Shown here: piece by piece, positions 1 through 7,069 of the stretch
Layout: each line of letters begins with the position of its first letter
How positions within the stretch are numbered: the stretch's first letter is position 1
Source of the DNA: UMGS1470 sp051889215
GTDB taxonomy: Bacteria; Bacillota; Clostridia; Christensenellales; UBA1242
NCBI GenBank assembly: GCA_051889215.1
Contig: JBJFDC010000024.1
Location: 1 to 15,332, forward strand
DNA: 15,332 nucleotides
Direction of reading: 5' to 3'
Notes under the pieces: generated by a model
What the model was told of the DNA's origin: nothing
The model's database searches: none
The model's input: only the letters and a program-made list of their open reading frames with translations
Program-made: the position numbers and the translations under genes

Positions 1-1
1 T

Positions 2-1840
2 GGCGAATATTTAATTAATGCACAAGGTGAAGACGTTGTTGCTGGCGTTAGAACTCCAATGCCAATCCAAAAAATGGCTGAAATCATGCCAGAAGTTTAT
101 GTTCAATTCCAAGAAATCTGCAAAACTTTGGAAAATCACTACAAAGATATGCAAGACATGGAATTTACGATTGAAGATAAACATCTCTATATGCTTCAAA
201 CAAGAAATGGAAAAAGAACAGCAGCCGCTGCAATCAGAATTGCATGCGACCTTATTGATGAGGGCATGATAACCGAACAAGAAGCACTCATGCAAATCGA
301 TGCAAAAACTCTTGATATGCTTTTGCACCCAACATTTGATGCCGCTGCACTCAAAGCTGCCGACAAAAATAATGTTGTTGGAAAAGGAATTGCCGCATCT
401 CCTGGGGCAGCAGCGGGAACAATCGTTTTCACAGCTGAAGATGCAGTCAGACTTGGAAAACAAAAACAAAAAGTTGTTCTCGTCAGACTTGAAACAAGTC
501 CAGAAGACATTGAGGGAATGAAATATGCTCAAGGAATTTTGACTGTTCGCGGTGGACAAACATCTCACGCAGCAGTTGTTGCTCGCGGAATGGGAACATG
601 CTGTGTTTCAGGTTGTGGCGACATCAAAATGGATGAGGAAAACAAATGCTTCACGCTTGCTGGAAAAACTTTCCACGAGGGCGATGGACTTTCACTTGAT
701 GGCTCAACTGGAAAAATTTATGATTGTGTTATCAAAACTGTTCCAGCGGACCCAAACAGCGGATATTTCGGCAGAATCATGAAGCTTGCTGACAAGTATA
801 AAGCTCTTGGAGTCAGAACAAATGCTGACACTCCAACTGATGCAAGAAGAGCAGTTGAACTTGGTGCAGAGGGCATTGGACTCACAAGAACAGAGCACAT
901 GTTCTTTGACCCAGACAGAATTGGCGCATTCCGCGAAATGATTTGTGCCGACACTGTTGAACAAAGAAAACTCGCACTTGACAAAATTGAACCAATGCAA
1001 CAAAAAGACTTTGAAGGACTATATGAAGCCCTTGAAGGAAGATCAGTCACAATCAGATTCTTGGATCCACCTCTTCATGAATTTGTTCCAACAACAGAAG
1101 AAGAAATTCAAGTTCTTGCAAAAACTCAAAACAAATCTGTTGCTCAAATCAAACAACTCATCTCTGACCTTCATGAAGTCAACCCAATGATGGGTCATCG
1201 CGGTTGCAGACTTGCTGTCACATATCCAGAAATCGCTGCAATGCAAACAAGAGCAGTGATAAAGGCAGCAATCAATGTTCAAAACAGACACCCAGAATGG
1301 AATGTTGTTCCTGAAATCATGATTCCATTAATTTGCGAAATCAAAGAACTTCAATATGTGAAAAAAGTTGTTGTTGAAACAGCAGATGAAGTTATCAAAG
1401 CAGCAAAATCAAATCTCAAATATGAAGTTGGCACAATGATTGAAATTCCTCGTGCCGCACTCACTGCAGACGAAATTGCAAAAGAAGCCGAGTTCTTCTG
1501 CTTTGGAACAAACGACCTCACTCAAATGACGTTTGGTTTCAGCCGTGATGATGCAGGAAAATTCTTGCCTTCATACTATGAAAACAAAATATTTGAGTCT
1601 GACCCATTTGCTCGTCTTGACACAAACGGCGTTGGCAAACTCATGGAAATGGCAATGAGACTTGGAAAGATGACGCGTCCAACACTTCATGCTGGAATTT
1701 GCGGCGAACATGGTGGAGACCCAAGTTCAATCGAATTCTGCCACAAAATTGGTCTTGATTATGTTTCTTGTTCTCCATTCCGTGTTCCAATCGCACGTCT
1801 TTCTGCTGCTCAAGCAAACATCAAAAATCCAAGAAATTAA
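2..1840 (+). CDS. ppdK: Pyruvate, phosphate dikinase, C-terminal two thirds (5' end outside window)
   Basis: Interconverts pyruvate, ATP and phosphate with phosphoenolpyruvate, AMP and pyrophosphate, in the cytoplasm. In anaerobes it often acts as a pyrophosphate-linked glycolytic enzyme. The frame is open from base 2, starting GEYLINAQGEDVVAGVRTP, which belongs to the end of the ATP-grasp domain; about 612 residues of a family length near 875-880 are present. Next comes the phosphohistidine swivel domain with GGQTSHAAVVARGMG, the phosphorylated His at 566-568. Then the PEP/pyruvate-binding barrel follows: GIGLTRTEHMFF, NPMMGHRGCR, GTNDLTQMTFGFSRDD, and HAGICGEHGG with the catalytic Cys at 1700-1702. 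All expected catalytic motifs are present and no frameshift is seen. It is followed immediately by a strong terminator, so it ends its transcription unit. The ATG at 59 is internal, not the start. Confidence 0.97.
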   Translation, partial: GEYLINAQGEDVVAGVRTPMPIQKMAEIMPEVYVQFQEICKTLENHYKDMQDMEFTIEDKHLYMLQTRNGKRTAAAAIRIACDLIDEGMITEQEALMQIDAKTLDMLLHPTFDAAALKAADKNNVVGKGIAASPGAAAGTIVFTAEDAVRLGKQKQKVVLVRLETSPEDIEGMKYAQGILTVRGGQTSHAAVVARGMGTCCVSGCGDIKMDEENKCFTLAGKTFHEGDGLSLDGSTGKIYDCVIKTVPADPNSGYFGRIMKLADKYKALGVRTNADTPTDARRAVELGAEGIGLTRTEHMFFDPDRIGAFREMICADTVEQRKLALDKIEPMQQKDFEGLYEALEGRSVTIRFLDPPLHEFVPTTEEEIQVLAKTQNKSVAQIKQLISDLHEVNPMMGHRGCRLAVTYPEIAAMQTRAVIKAAINVQNRHPEWNVVPEIMIPLICEIKELQYVKKVVVETADEVIKAAKSNLKYEVGTMIEIPRAALTADEIAKEAEFFCFGTNDLTQMTFGFSRDDAGKFLPSYYENKIFESDPFARLDTNGVGKLMEMAMRLGKMTRPTLHAGICGEHGGDPSSIEFCHKIGLDYVSCSPFRVPIARLSAAQANIKNPRN

Positions 1841-1846
1841 AAAATT

Positions 1847-1873
1847 GTCTCGCTTTTGCGGGACTTTTTTTTT
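1847..1873 (+). terminator. Intrinsic terminator of ppdK
   Basis: GTCTCGC and GCGGGAC form a 7-bp stem with one G-U pair around a TTTT loop, followed by nine T. It starts 6 nt after the ppdK stop codon. Confidence 0.9.
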
Positions 1874-1876
1874 GCC

Positions 1877-1904
1877 TTGACAAATGCCAAAAATGTGAGA
1901 TAAT
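1877..1904 (+). promoter_or_regulatory. Promoter of the PIN-domain gene
   Basis: A perfect -35 TTGACA (1877-1882), 16-nt spacer and -10 GATAAT (1899-1904) with an extended TG at 1896-1897. It lies only 3 nt after the ppdK terminator. Transcription would start near 1911, which leaves a leader of about 9 nt that is mostly the ribosome binding site itself. Confidence 0.8.
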
Positions 1905-1919
1905 AAAAAAGAGGTGACA

Positions 1920-2594
1920 ATGGAGACGAGAAATATTCAATTTATGGTGGATACAAACATTTTGATTGATTTGCATAACTATAACAAATCACCAACTGAA
2001 TTTTGTAATTCAACGAACGAAAAACATTTTTGCGAAATAAAAGCTTTGGCAAATCTTTTGGATGAAGATATGAACAAGGGAAGAGACAGCGAAATAAAAC
2101 TGATAATTCCTCAAAGAGTAATAGGTGAACTCATGAGCGGTTTCTCGTCTTTTGGTGGAGAAATTTTCAACATTGTCAGACGCTATGATATAACTCTTAC
2201 ATCTGACATGGAAAAAGATAAATCAGAATTCAACTTGTTGCACTGGTTGCTTCGTGGAACAAGTATGAATTATCCACAATTTAATGTTGATTTGTTTGAC
2301 GATGAAAATGACAATGATTGCAAAATTATTTGCTCTGCGATAATGAAAAATCTGCCAATTCTTACTTCAAACATAAAGCATTTTGCTGGTGAAAATAATT
2401 CAATTCAAAATGAAATTCTCAATAGACTTGACGTGTGTTCAAACAACAGTTATGTCAAAAAAAATTTTGACTTGCAATATGATAAATATAAAGCATATTC
2501 AATCAGTTCATTTTTGGAGGAATTCTATCCAGATAAATATGCTGTTATGAATAACGAATTGAAACAAATGAGAAACAAGGGCGGAAGAGACTAA
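1920..2594 (+). CDS. PIN-domain protein (putative Mg-dependent ribonuclease)
   Basis: A 224-residue protein of the PIN-like fold; such proteins use clustered acidic residues and metal ions to cut RNA. The fold starts with FMVDTNILIDL (Asp11 in the first strand), has GEL with Glu70 in the middle, and has NDNDCKIICSAIMKN with Asp131/Asp133, then LPILTSNIKHF, the usual last strand with a T-x-N-x-x-H-F ending. It is longer than typical VapC toxins (about 130-150 residues) because of a 40-50 residue insertion after the first strand and a tail after the domain. No antitoxin-like gene lies next to it. The start is taken as ATG 1920, because the earlier GTG at 1914 lies inside the GAGGTG ribosome binding site (1911-1916). 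It has its own promoter and no visible terminator. PIN membership is well supported; the RNA target is unknown. Confidence 0.8.
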   Translation: METRNIQFMVDTNILIDLHNYNKSPTEFCNSTNEKHFCEIKALANLLDEDMNKGRDSEIKLIIPQRVIGELMSGFSSFGGEIFNIVRRYDITLTSDMEKDKSEFNLLHWLLRGTSMNYPQFNVDLFDDENDNDCKIICSAIMKNLPILTSNIKHFAGENNSIQNEILNRLDVCSNNSYVKKNFDLQYDKYKAYSISSFLEEFYPDKYAVMNNELKQMRNKGGRD

Positions 2595-2632
2595 AAACAC
2601 GACTTGATTGCATTTTTCGACAAATTTCCGCA

Positions 2633-2661
2633 TTGACAAATATACTTGTGTTTTTTATCAT
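2633..2661 (+). promoter_or_regulatory. Promoter of the WG-repeat / membrane protein operon
   Basis: TTGACA at 2633-2638, a 17-nt spacer and TATCAT at 2656-2661. The predicted start near 2668 leaves a leader of about 15 nt holding GGAGGA (2674-2679). Flanking bases (TTGACAAATAT, TATCATAT, ATCTAAAT, TTTGGAGGA) recur at the promoter at 3984, so the two promoter-leader regions look related. Confidence 0.8.
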
Positions 2662-2682
2662 ATATCTAAATTTGGAGGAAAT

Positions 2683-2868
2683 ATGGAACTTGTTAAATAT
2701 GGGACCAAAGACGGCATGAAATATGGTTTGAAAGAAAACGGACGCATTGTTGTCGAGCCGATATATTCAACGCGCGAGGAACTTTTGAAAGACCCATATG
2801 TTGTCAAAAAGAATGAGAAAACACAAGACGTCAAAACAAACGAAAACACTCAAGACAAAGAATTATAA
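2683..2868 (+). CDS. Small protein with a single WG-like repeat
   Basis: A 61-residue cytoplasmic protein with no signal peptide or membrane segment. Residues about 7-28 contain KYGLKENGRIVVEPIY, which matches the pattern of one WG (KWG) repeat: a G-x-Y-G strand, a polar N-G turn, an I-V strand, then P-x-Y. WG repeats usually occur in long tandem arrays; a protein with only one is unusual and may be a remnant or an adaptor. The last 20 residues are low-complexity and charged (Lys, Thr, Asn, Gln, Asp). ATG 2683 is chosen because GGAGGA sits 3 nt upstream of it and the promoter starts transcription near 2668, after the alternative upstream start at 2608. It lies 14 nt before the next gene and is probably co-transcribed with it. 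Function unknown. Confidence 0.65.
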   Translation: MELVKYGTKDGMKYGLKENGRIVVEPIYSTREELLKDPYVVKKNEKTQDVKTNENTQDKEL

Positions 2869-2882
2869 TAATATAGGTGAAC

Positions 2883-3899
2883 ATGGAAATCACATTAAAT
2901 TATAAAAAAATTGAACTTGTTGAACCTGAACACGTTCAAAAAAATTTTTTGCAAGAAACAAAATATATGTTAAAAAAACTTCCTGATGCAGTTGCAAGTT
3001 CTGAAATTGTCGTTGGCATTGGAGCGGCAGCATCAGCATTTTTTATTCCTCTTGATTCAACGTCAAAAATTATTCTTGGTTCAATTTCGGCTGCCGCATT
3101 GCTTTCTGGAGTTTTGACCAATGAATTGAAAATTCACTACAACAAACCTCAAAGCGCAAAATTGTTTGAAACTGAATTCCGTTCTTATGTTGCAAAATTT
3201 GTGAAGAAGAAATTCAAACTACTATCAAAACTTGAAAAAGCAAAAAAACATGCAAACGAGCAAAAATTGCGAGATGTTGAGCATCAGCAAATTCATTTAA
3301 TTCAAGATACTGCAAATGTTTTGCTGAATTATGTTGATGAGCATAACCAAGTTATTGAGCAAATCAGAAAATTATATGACCAAACAATTTTTGAAAATCA
3401 ATATCAAGCTGACGACAAATTTGTCTTGGGTTTGAAAACAGAAACTGCATTTGCTCGCACGCCTATTGATGCAAATAAATATTATGTTCTCAAAATTTTG
3501 TATGACAACCTCCAAGCATTTACATTTTGCAACATTGAAACAAAAAAGAAAATAATTAGTCATATGTTCGATTATGAACAACATCTCGCAAGCGATGCAG
3601 TCGTTGACGACTATATGAAAAGTCACGACACCACAAATGTGAAAACAAGTGACTTAAAAACCATGCATAAAATCGACATGGAAGAAGATGATCGCGACAA
3701 AGATATTTTTAATGAATTATATGAACCATTTGATTATTACTACTTCTTGAGAGATGACATTAGCAATGTGATTGATAATGTCAACAAATTTGAAAAAGAA
3801 GTTGAACTTGAAGAACATTTGAACGATGTTGTTTCGCAAATGATTGGCGGGATTAAATCGTCAAAAACCGAAGATATATGCGATGGCATTCAAAAATAA
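2883..3899 (+). CDS. Unrecognised protein with an N-terminal hydrophobic hairpin and long charged helical region
   Basis: 338 residues that I do not recognise. Residues 1-40 are polar. Residues about 42-57 and 62-79 are two hydrophobic, Ala/Gly-rich segments separated by a short PLDSTSK turn, suggesting a re-entrant or two-helix membrane hairpin with both ends on the same side. Residues 90-180 are Lys/Glu-rich and probably helical (LLSKLEKAKKHANEQKL, then VDEHNQVIEQIRKLYDQ). The remainder is acidic, with MHKIDMEEDDRDKD and a Tyr/Phe-rich patch EPFDYYYF. The start is ATG 2883, because the upstream in-frame GTG at 2877 is part of the AGGTGA ribosome binding site. It sits 14 nt after the WG-like gene and ends at a strong terminator, so the two form an operon. 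A membrane-associated scaffold is possible, but this is inference. Confidence 0.75.
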   Translation: MEITLNYKKIELVEPEHVQKNFLQETKYMLKKLPDAVASSEIVVGIGAAASAFFIPLDSTSKIILGSISAAALLSGVLTNELKIHYNKPQSAKLFETEFRSYVAKFVKKKFKLLSKLEKAKKHANEQKLRDVEHQQIHLIQDTANVLLNYVDEHNQVIEQIRKLYDQTIFENQYQADDKFVLGLKTETAFARTPIDANKYYVLKILYDNLQAFTFCNIETKKKIISHMFDYEQHLASDAVVDDYMKSHDTTNVKTSDLKTMHKIDMEEDDRDKDIFNELYEPFDYYYFLRDDISNVIDNVNKFEKEVELEEHLNDVVSQMIGGIKSSKTEDICDGIQK

Positions 3900-3904
3900 C
3901 ACAG

Positions 3905-3936
3905 AAACTGCACTAAAATGCAGTTTTTTGTTTTTT
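3905..3936 (+). terminator. Intrinsic terminator after the 2883 gene
   Basis: A perfect 8-bp stem, AAACTGCA (3905-3912) and TGCAGTTT (3919-3926), around a CTAAAA loop. It is followed by T-rich sequence (TTTTTTGTTTTTT). It closes the operon 6 nt after the stop codon. Confidence 0.92.
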
Positions 3937-3983
3937 GATAATATAAAAAAATTTTGAAATAGTGGAAAAACTCATCAATTTGC

Positions 3984-4018
3984 TTGACAAATATCCATGG
4001 GGGGGGGGGTATTATCAT
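3984..4018 (+). promoter_or_regulatory. Promoter with an 11-G spacer tract (putative phase-variable promoter)
   Basis: Perfect -35 TTGACA at 3984-3989. Two overlapping -10 candidates follow: TATTAT at 4010-4015 (spacer 20 nt) and TATCAT at 4013-4018 (spacer 23 nt). The spacer contains 11 consecutive G. The related promoter at 2633 uses TATCAT at the ideal 17 nt. In the length seen here the spacing is therefore 3 or 6 nt too long, suggesting a weak or off state. Loss of 3 G would place TATTAT at 17 nt. Confidence 0.75.
3999..4009 (+). repeat. Homopolymer tract, 11 G
   Basis: Eleven consecutive G in a strongly AT-rich intergenic region, placed exactly between the -35 and -10 elements. Such tracts change length by slipped-strand mispairing. 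It is the only G or C run of this length that I see in the window. Confidence 0.95.
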
Positions 4019-4030
4019 ATTAGTATCTAA

Positions 4031-4066
4031 ATGTTTGCTTCTTGTCGGAAAAGATTATGCAAACAT
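4031..4066 (+). promoter_or_regulatory. Leader hairpin between the poly-G promoter and the start codon
   Basis: An 8-bp perfect inverted repeat, ATGTTTGC (4031-4038) and GCAAACAT (4059-4066), encloses an inner TCTT/AAGA pairing (4040-4043 with 4051-4054) and a GTCGGAA loop. It lies in the roughly 65-70 nt leader, 14 nt before the GGAGG ribosome binding site, and has no T-tract, so it is not a terminator. The related promoter at 2633 lacks this segment. An RNA stability, protein-binding or attenuation role is possible but unproven. Confidence 0.45.
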
Positions 4067-4090
4067 GAACTAAACAATTTGGAGGATATA

Positions 4091-5068
4091 ATGGCAAAAA
4101 TAGGAAAAGTGATTTTAATCATTTACTTAACTTTGGCGACAGTGGGCTGTGCACTCTTTGGATATCTATATTTCTCAAAATCCATTGATGAATCAAAAGA
4201 CGAAATGAATATTTCAGTCAAGGGAATTGTCGCAATACTATCTGAGGACATCAAAAATTTAGTCCAAAAACAAAGTGTTTCAACTCTTTCTTTGAAGAGC
4301 AGTCAAAGCGTTTCGCTTTTGGACGCAGAAAGTCAGATGTCAAAAATTGGCATTCCAACTTCAGAATATGAATCAATGAGCTCAGATTCTGGAATGCTTG
4401 GAATGTATTACAAAGACTCATTTATTTCTAATTTTTCATCAATGATCAATTATTATTCCAGCAAATCTATTGGAAAATTAACATCAAATGGAAATGTTGT
4501 CACATCCAAGGTTGATTTAAATACAATGGAAGAAACCGAAGGTGATGGAGCATTAATTACGCACACGGCAAAATATCAAAATGGGCACTTATATATTTAT
4601 ACAAAAGTGGTTCATGATGGTAGTTATGATGGAAACGTTATATATATGAACATATATCTTTTTTCTGACCTGACACTCAATGAAACCAAAGATGACTACA
4701 CTCAAATTGCTTTGTATTCTGGTCCTACTGAAAATATTAATAATGGAGAGACCACATGGGACTTATCTTGTGAATGTGTTCAATTCTATAAAGAAGATTC
4801 AGAACTTGTTGGTGGTTATTGTGCACGTGGCGCTTTTGATGGCGATTTTGACTATCAAACAGAAAACCCACAAAATTATAAATTGACCAACCTTAGAATT
4901 CAAGATTTTGACTATAAAAACAGTTTATATCTTTATGCTGAATGGAACGATGAGAAGCCAGATGAGGGTCTTTTGGCAAAATACAATATAAAAGACAATA
5001 TGTATCAAAAAGCATTGACTGCATTTGGTGTTTCAAAATTGGTTAATGAAAAAATATCTAGCAAATAG
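4091..5068 (+). CDS. Membrane-anchored extracytoplasmic protein, unknown family
   Basis: 325 residues that I do not recognise. Residues 7-28 form one N-terminal hydrophobic segment after a short basic start (MAKIGK), so the protein is probably anchored by this helix with the rest outside the cell. TVGC at 17-20 resembles a poor lipobox, but the hydrophobic stretch continues past the Cys, so a transmembrane anchor is favoured over a lipoprotein. Residues 55-130 are Ser-rich (TLSLKSSQSVSLLDAESQ, SEYESMSSDSG); the C-terminal half is acidic, rich in Tyr/Asp/Asn and predicted beta-rich, with Cys at SCEC and YCARG. ATG 4091 is chosen because GGAGG lies at 4081-4085; the in-frame ATG at 4031 has no ribosome binding site and lies in the leader hairpin. 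It is a single-gene unit flanked by terminators and driven by the promoter with the 11-G tract, which suits a variable surface antigen or adhesin-like role (inference). Confidence 0.8.
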   Translation: MAKIGKVILIIYLTLATVGCALFGYLYFSKSIDESKDEMNISVKGIVAILSEDIKNLVQKQSVSTLSLKSSQSVSLLDAESQMSKIGIPTSEYESMSSDSGMLGMYYKDSFISNFSSMINYYSSKSIGKLTSNGNVVTSKVDLNTMEETEGDGALITHTAKYQNGHLYIYTKVVHDGSYDGNVIYMNIYLFSDLTLNETKDDYTQIALYSGPTENINNGETTWDLSCECVQFYKEDSELVGGYCARGAFDGDFDYQTENPQNYKLTNLRIQDFDYKNSLYLYAEWNDEKPDEGLLAKYNIKDNMYQKALTAFGVSKLVNEKISSK

Positions 5069-5105
5069 TTTTTATGCCCTTTTGGTTTTGAAATATATCA
5101 AAATT

Positions 5106-5133
5106 AAAAATCTCTCAAACGAGAGATTTTTTT
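5106..5133 (+). terminator. Intrinsic terminator after the 4091 gene
   Basis: A perfect inverted repeat, AAAAATCTCTC and GAGAGATTTTT, with an AAAC loop and a run of seven T. The following 160 nt to dnaG are very AT-rich; I see no gene there and no convincing promoter, although TATAAG at 5259-5264 could be a -10. Confidence 0.92.
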
Positions 5134-5293
5134 GTGATTAAGTTTTGTTTGAGACGATTGCCTTTTCATTTATCGTTCCAAATTATGTTTTTTTGTTCAC
5201 ATATAAAATTTTTTGAAAAAATATTAAAAAAAATAAAAGGATTATAGTTTTTTTGTCGTATAAGAATATTGATATCAATTTTTTGGAGAAAAA

Positions 5294-7069
5294 GTGGCAG
5301 AAAGAGGTTATGATGTTGATTGGCTCGAAACTTTGAAAGCACGCAACGAAATTGTTTCAACCATATCCAAATACATAAAACTTGACAAGAAAGGAAGAAA
5401 CTGGTGGGGAAGGTGTCCATTTCATCACGAAAAGACGCCATCTTTTTCTGTTAATGAACTCGAGCAATTCTATCATTGCTTTGGTTGCGGAGAAAGCGGA
5501 GATGTCATAACTTTTGTCGAGAAGTTTGAATCTGTTGACTTTATGGACGCTGTCAAAATCTTGGCAGAAAATGCTGGCATGGAAATTCCATCATTCCATG
5601 GAGACAAAGAAATTGAAGAAAGGAAAAAGAGAAAAGACATCACGTTGAGACTGCTTTTTGATGCAAAAGAACACTACAAGGAAAACTTGTTGAAGCCAAC
5701 AGCAAAAATCGCACAAGACTACATCAAAATGAGAGGTTTGACAAATCGCGAACTCAAAGACTTTGAACTTGGATATAGTCAAAATTGGAATGAAATGATT
5801 GATTATCTTTTGTCAAAAGGATATTCGATTGATGACATGAAGCAAGCGGGAATTGCCGAAGAAAAGAATGGACGAGCATATGACGTTTTTGGCGAAAGAC
5901 TGATTTTCCCAATAATAAACATTCATGGCGATTGCATTGGATTTACTGCAAGAATTTTGGTTAAAAGCGACTTCGCCAAATACAAGAACTCTCCAAACAC
6001 TTGTGTTTTTGACAAAAGTAATGTCGTTTATGGAATCAATCTCGTCAAAAAACTCAAGCAAGAACAAGCGGTTGACTCGATTATTATTGTTGAGGGGCAA
6101 ATGGACGTTGTTGCAATGCATAAAGCAGGATTTCGCAATGCCGTTGCCTGCATGGGAACTGCTTTGACGCCATTTCATGCAAAACAACTCAAGCGGCTTG
6201 CGGACAATGTTTTTGTTTGTTTTGATGGAGATGCGGCGGGGCAAAAGGCGACAATGCGCAGTTTGGATATTTTGCAAGACGCAGGACTCAATGTCAAGGT
6301 TGTGTCACTTCCTGAAAACCTTGACCCCGATGAGATAATAAAAAAATATGGAGTGGACAAGCTCAAACAAGAAATTTTGAATGCGCTTCCAATCATAGAT
6401 TACAGACTAAAAGTTTGCGAACAAAAATATAATTTGAATGTCGCGAGTGAAAAACAAAACTACATAAAAGAAGCAATCAACATTGTTGGCAACATTGAAT
6501 ATGAAAGCGAAAAAGAGCCATATCTTGAAATTATCAAGAAAAAAACAAATGTTCCGATTGATGTTTTGAGACGCGACTCAAAACTTGCAACATCACCTCG
6601 CGAAGAGAAAACAGAAGAAAAAGTTTTAACTTTCCGCGAAGATGGAAATATTAAAGCAGTAAAATTTGTTCTTGCGGCACTTTTACACAAAAAGCCATAC
6701 GCAAAATTGAGCACGGTGATTGAAGATGGATTGATTAATCCTGAACTAAAAAAATTATATTCAGTTTTAAAAAATTCAATTCAACAAAACAAAGATTTTC
6801 ATGTCACGCTGTTGTTTGATATGTTTGACGTTGAGAATTCGCAAACGCTCAAAGATTTGATTAATTATGATTTTTCAAAAGACAACATTGACCAAGAAAA
6901 ATATTATTATGAATGCTTGTGGCAAATAAAAGAACAGACACTCAAACAAAAGCAACAAGAACTTGCAAATCAATACAAACAAGAGAGCGATTTGATAAAA
7001 AGGCGAGAAATTGCTGAAAAACTCAACGATGTTCTCAAAGAACTAAAGAAAAAGAGGGTGGAGGAATAA
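5294..7069 (+). CDS. dnaG: DNA primase
   Basis: Makes RNA primers for lagging-strand and origin-initiated DNA synthesis at the replication fork, working with the DnaB helicase. 591 residues, normal for the family. The N-terminal CHC2 zinc-binding domain shows CPFHHEKTPSF and FYHCFGCGESGDVI, with ligands Cys41, His44, Cys62 and Cys65. The catalytic core and TOPRIM domain follow, with VEGQMD near residue 267 and FDGDAAG near residue 310 for metal binding. The C-terminal 150 residues are helical and correspond to the helicase-interaction region. It uses a GTG start at 5294, supported by GGAG at 5285-5288; the protein begins with AERGYDVDWLETLKARNEIV. It heads the macromolecular-synthesis operon, and its stop overlaps the rpoD start by one base (TAATG). 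Confidence 0.98.
   Translation: MAERGYDVDWLETLKARNEIVSTISKYIKLDKKGRNWWGRCPFHHEKTPSFSVNELEQFYHCFGCGESGDVITFVEKFESVDFMDAVKILAENAGMEIPSFHGDKEIEERKKRKDITLRLLFDAKEHYKENLLKPTAKIAQDYIKMRGLTNRELKDFELGYSQNWNEMIDYLLSKGYSIDDMKQAGIAEEKNGRAYDVFGERLIFPIINIHGDCIGFTARILVKSDFAKYKNSPNTCVFDKSNVVYGINLVKKLKQEQAVDSIIIVEGQMDVVAMHKAGFRNAVACMGTALTPFHAKQLKRLADNVFVCFDGDAAGQKATMRSLDILQDAGLNVKVVSLPENLDPDEIIKKYGVDKLKQEILNALPIIDYRLKVCEQKYNLNVASEKQNYIKEAINIVGNIEYESEKEPYLEIIKKKTNVPIDVLRRDSKLATSPREEKTEEKVLTFREDGNIKAVKFVLAALLHKKPYAKLSTVIEDGLINPELKKLYSVLKNSIQQNKDFHVTLLFDMFDVENSQTLKDLINYDFSKDNIDQEKYYYECLWQIKEQTLKQKQQELANQYKQESDLIKRREIAEKLNDVLKELKKKRVEE

Noticed and set aside
11..568. 185-codon open frame on the minus strand
   Set aside because: It is antisense to ppdK, whose motifs are clear in the plus frame. 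It is Cys/Ser/Phe-rich, typical of a shadow frame.
1914..1919. GTG 1914 as the PIN gene start
   Set aside because: The GTG is part of the GAGGTG ribosome binding site for ATG 1920. The same reasoning rejects GTG 2877 in favour of ATG 2883.
1914..2868. PIN gene plus the 61-residue protein as a toxin-antitoxin pair
   Set aside because: The small gene has its own promoter, lies downstream, and resembles a WG repeat rather than an antitoxin; the PIN protein is longer than typical toxins.
4031..4066. The 8-bp inverted repeat as an invertible-promoter recombination site
   Set aside because: The repeats are separated by only 20 nt, the promoter lies outside them, and no recombinase gene is nearby. 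A leader RNA hairpin is the simpler reading.
4031..4090. ATG 4031 as the start of the surface protein
   Set aside because: It has no ribosome binding site, lies within the leader hairpin, and would put 20 polar residues before the membrane anchor. GGAGG at 4081 fits ATG 4091.
5813..6277. 154-codon minus-strand frame inside dnaG
   Set aside because: It is opposite the TOPRIM domain of dnaG; no independent evidence supports it.
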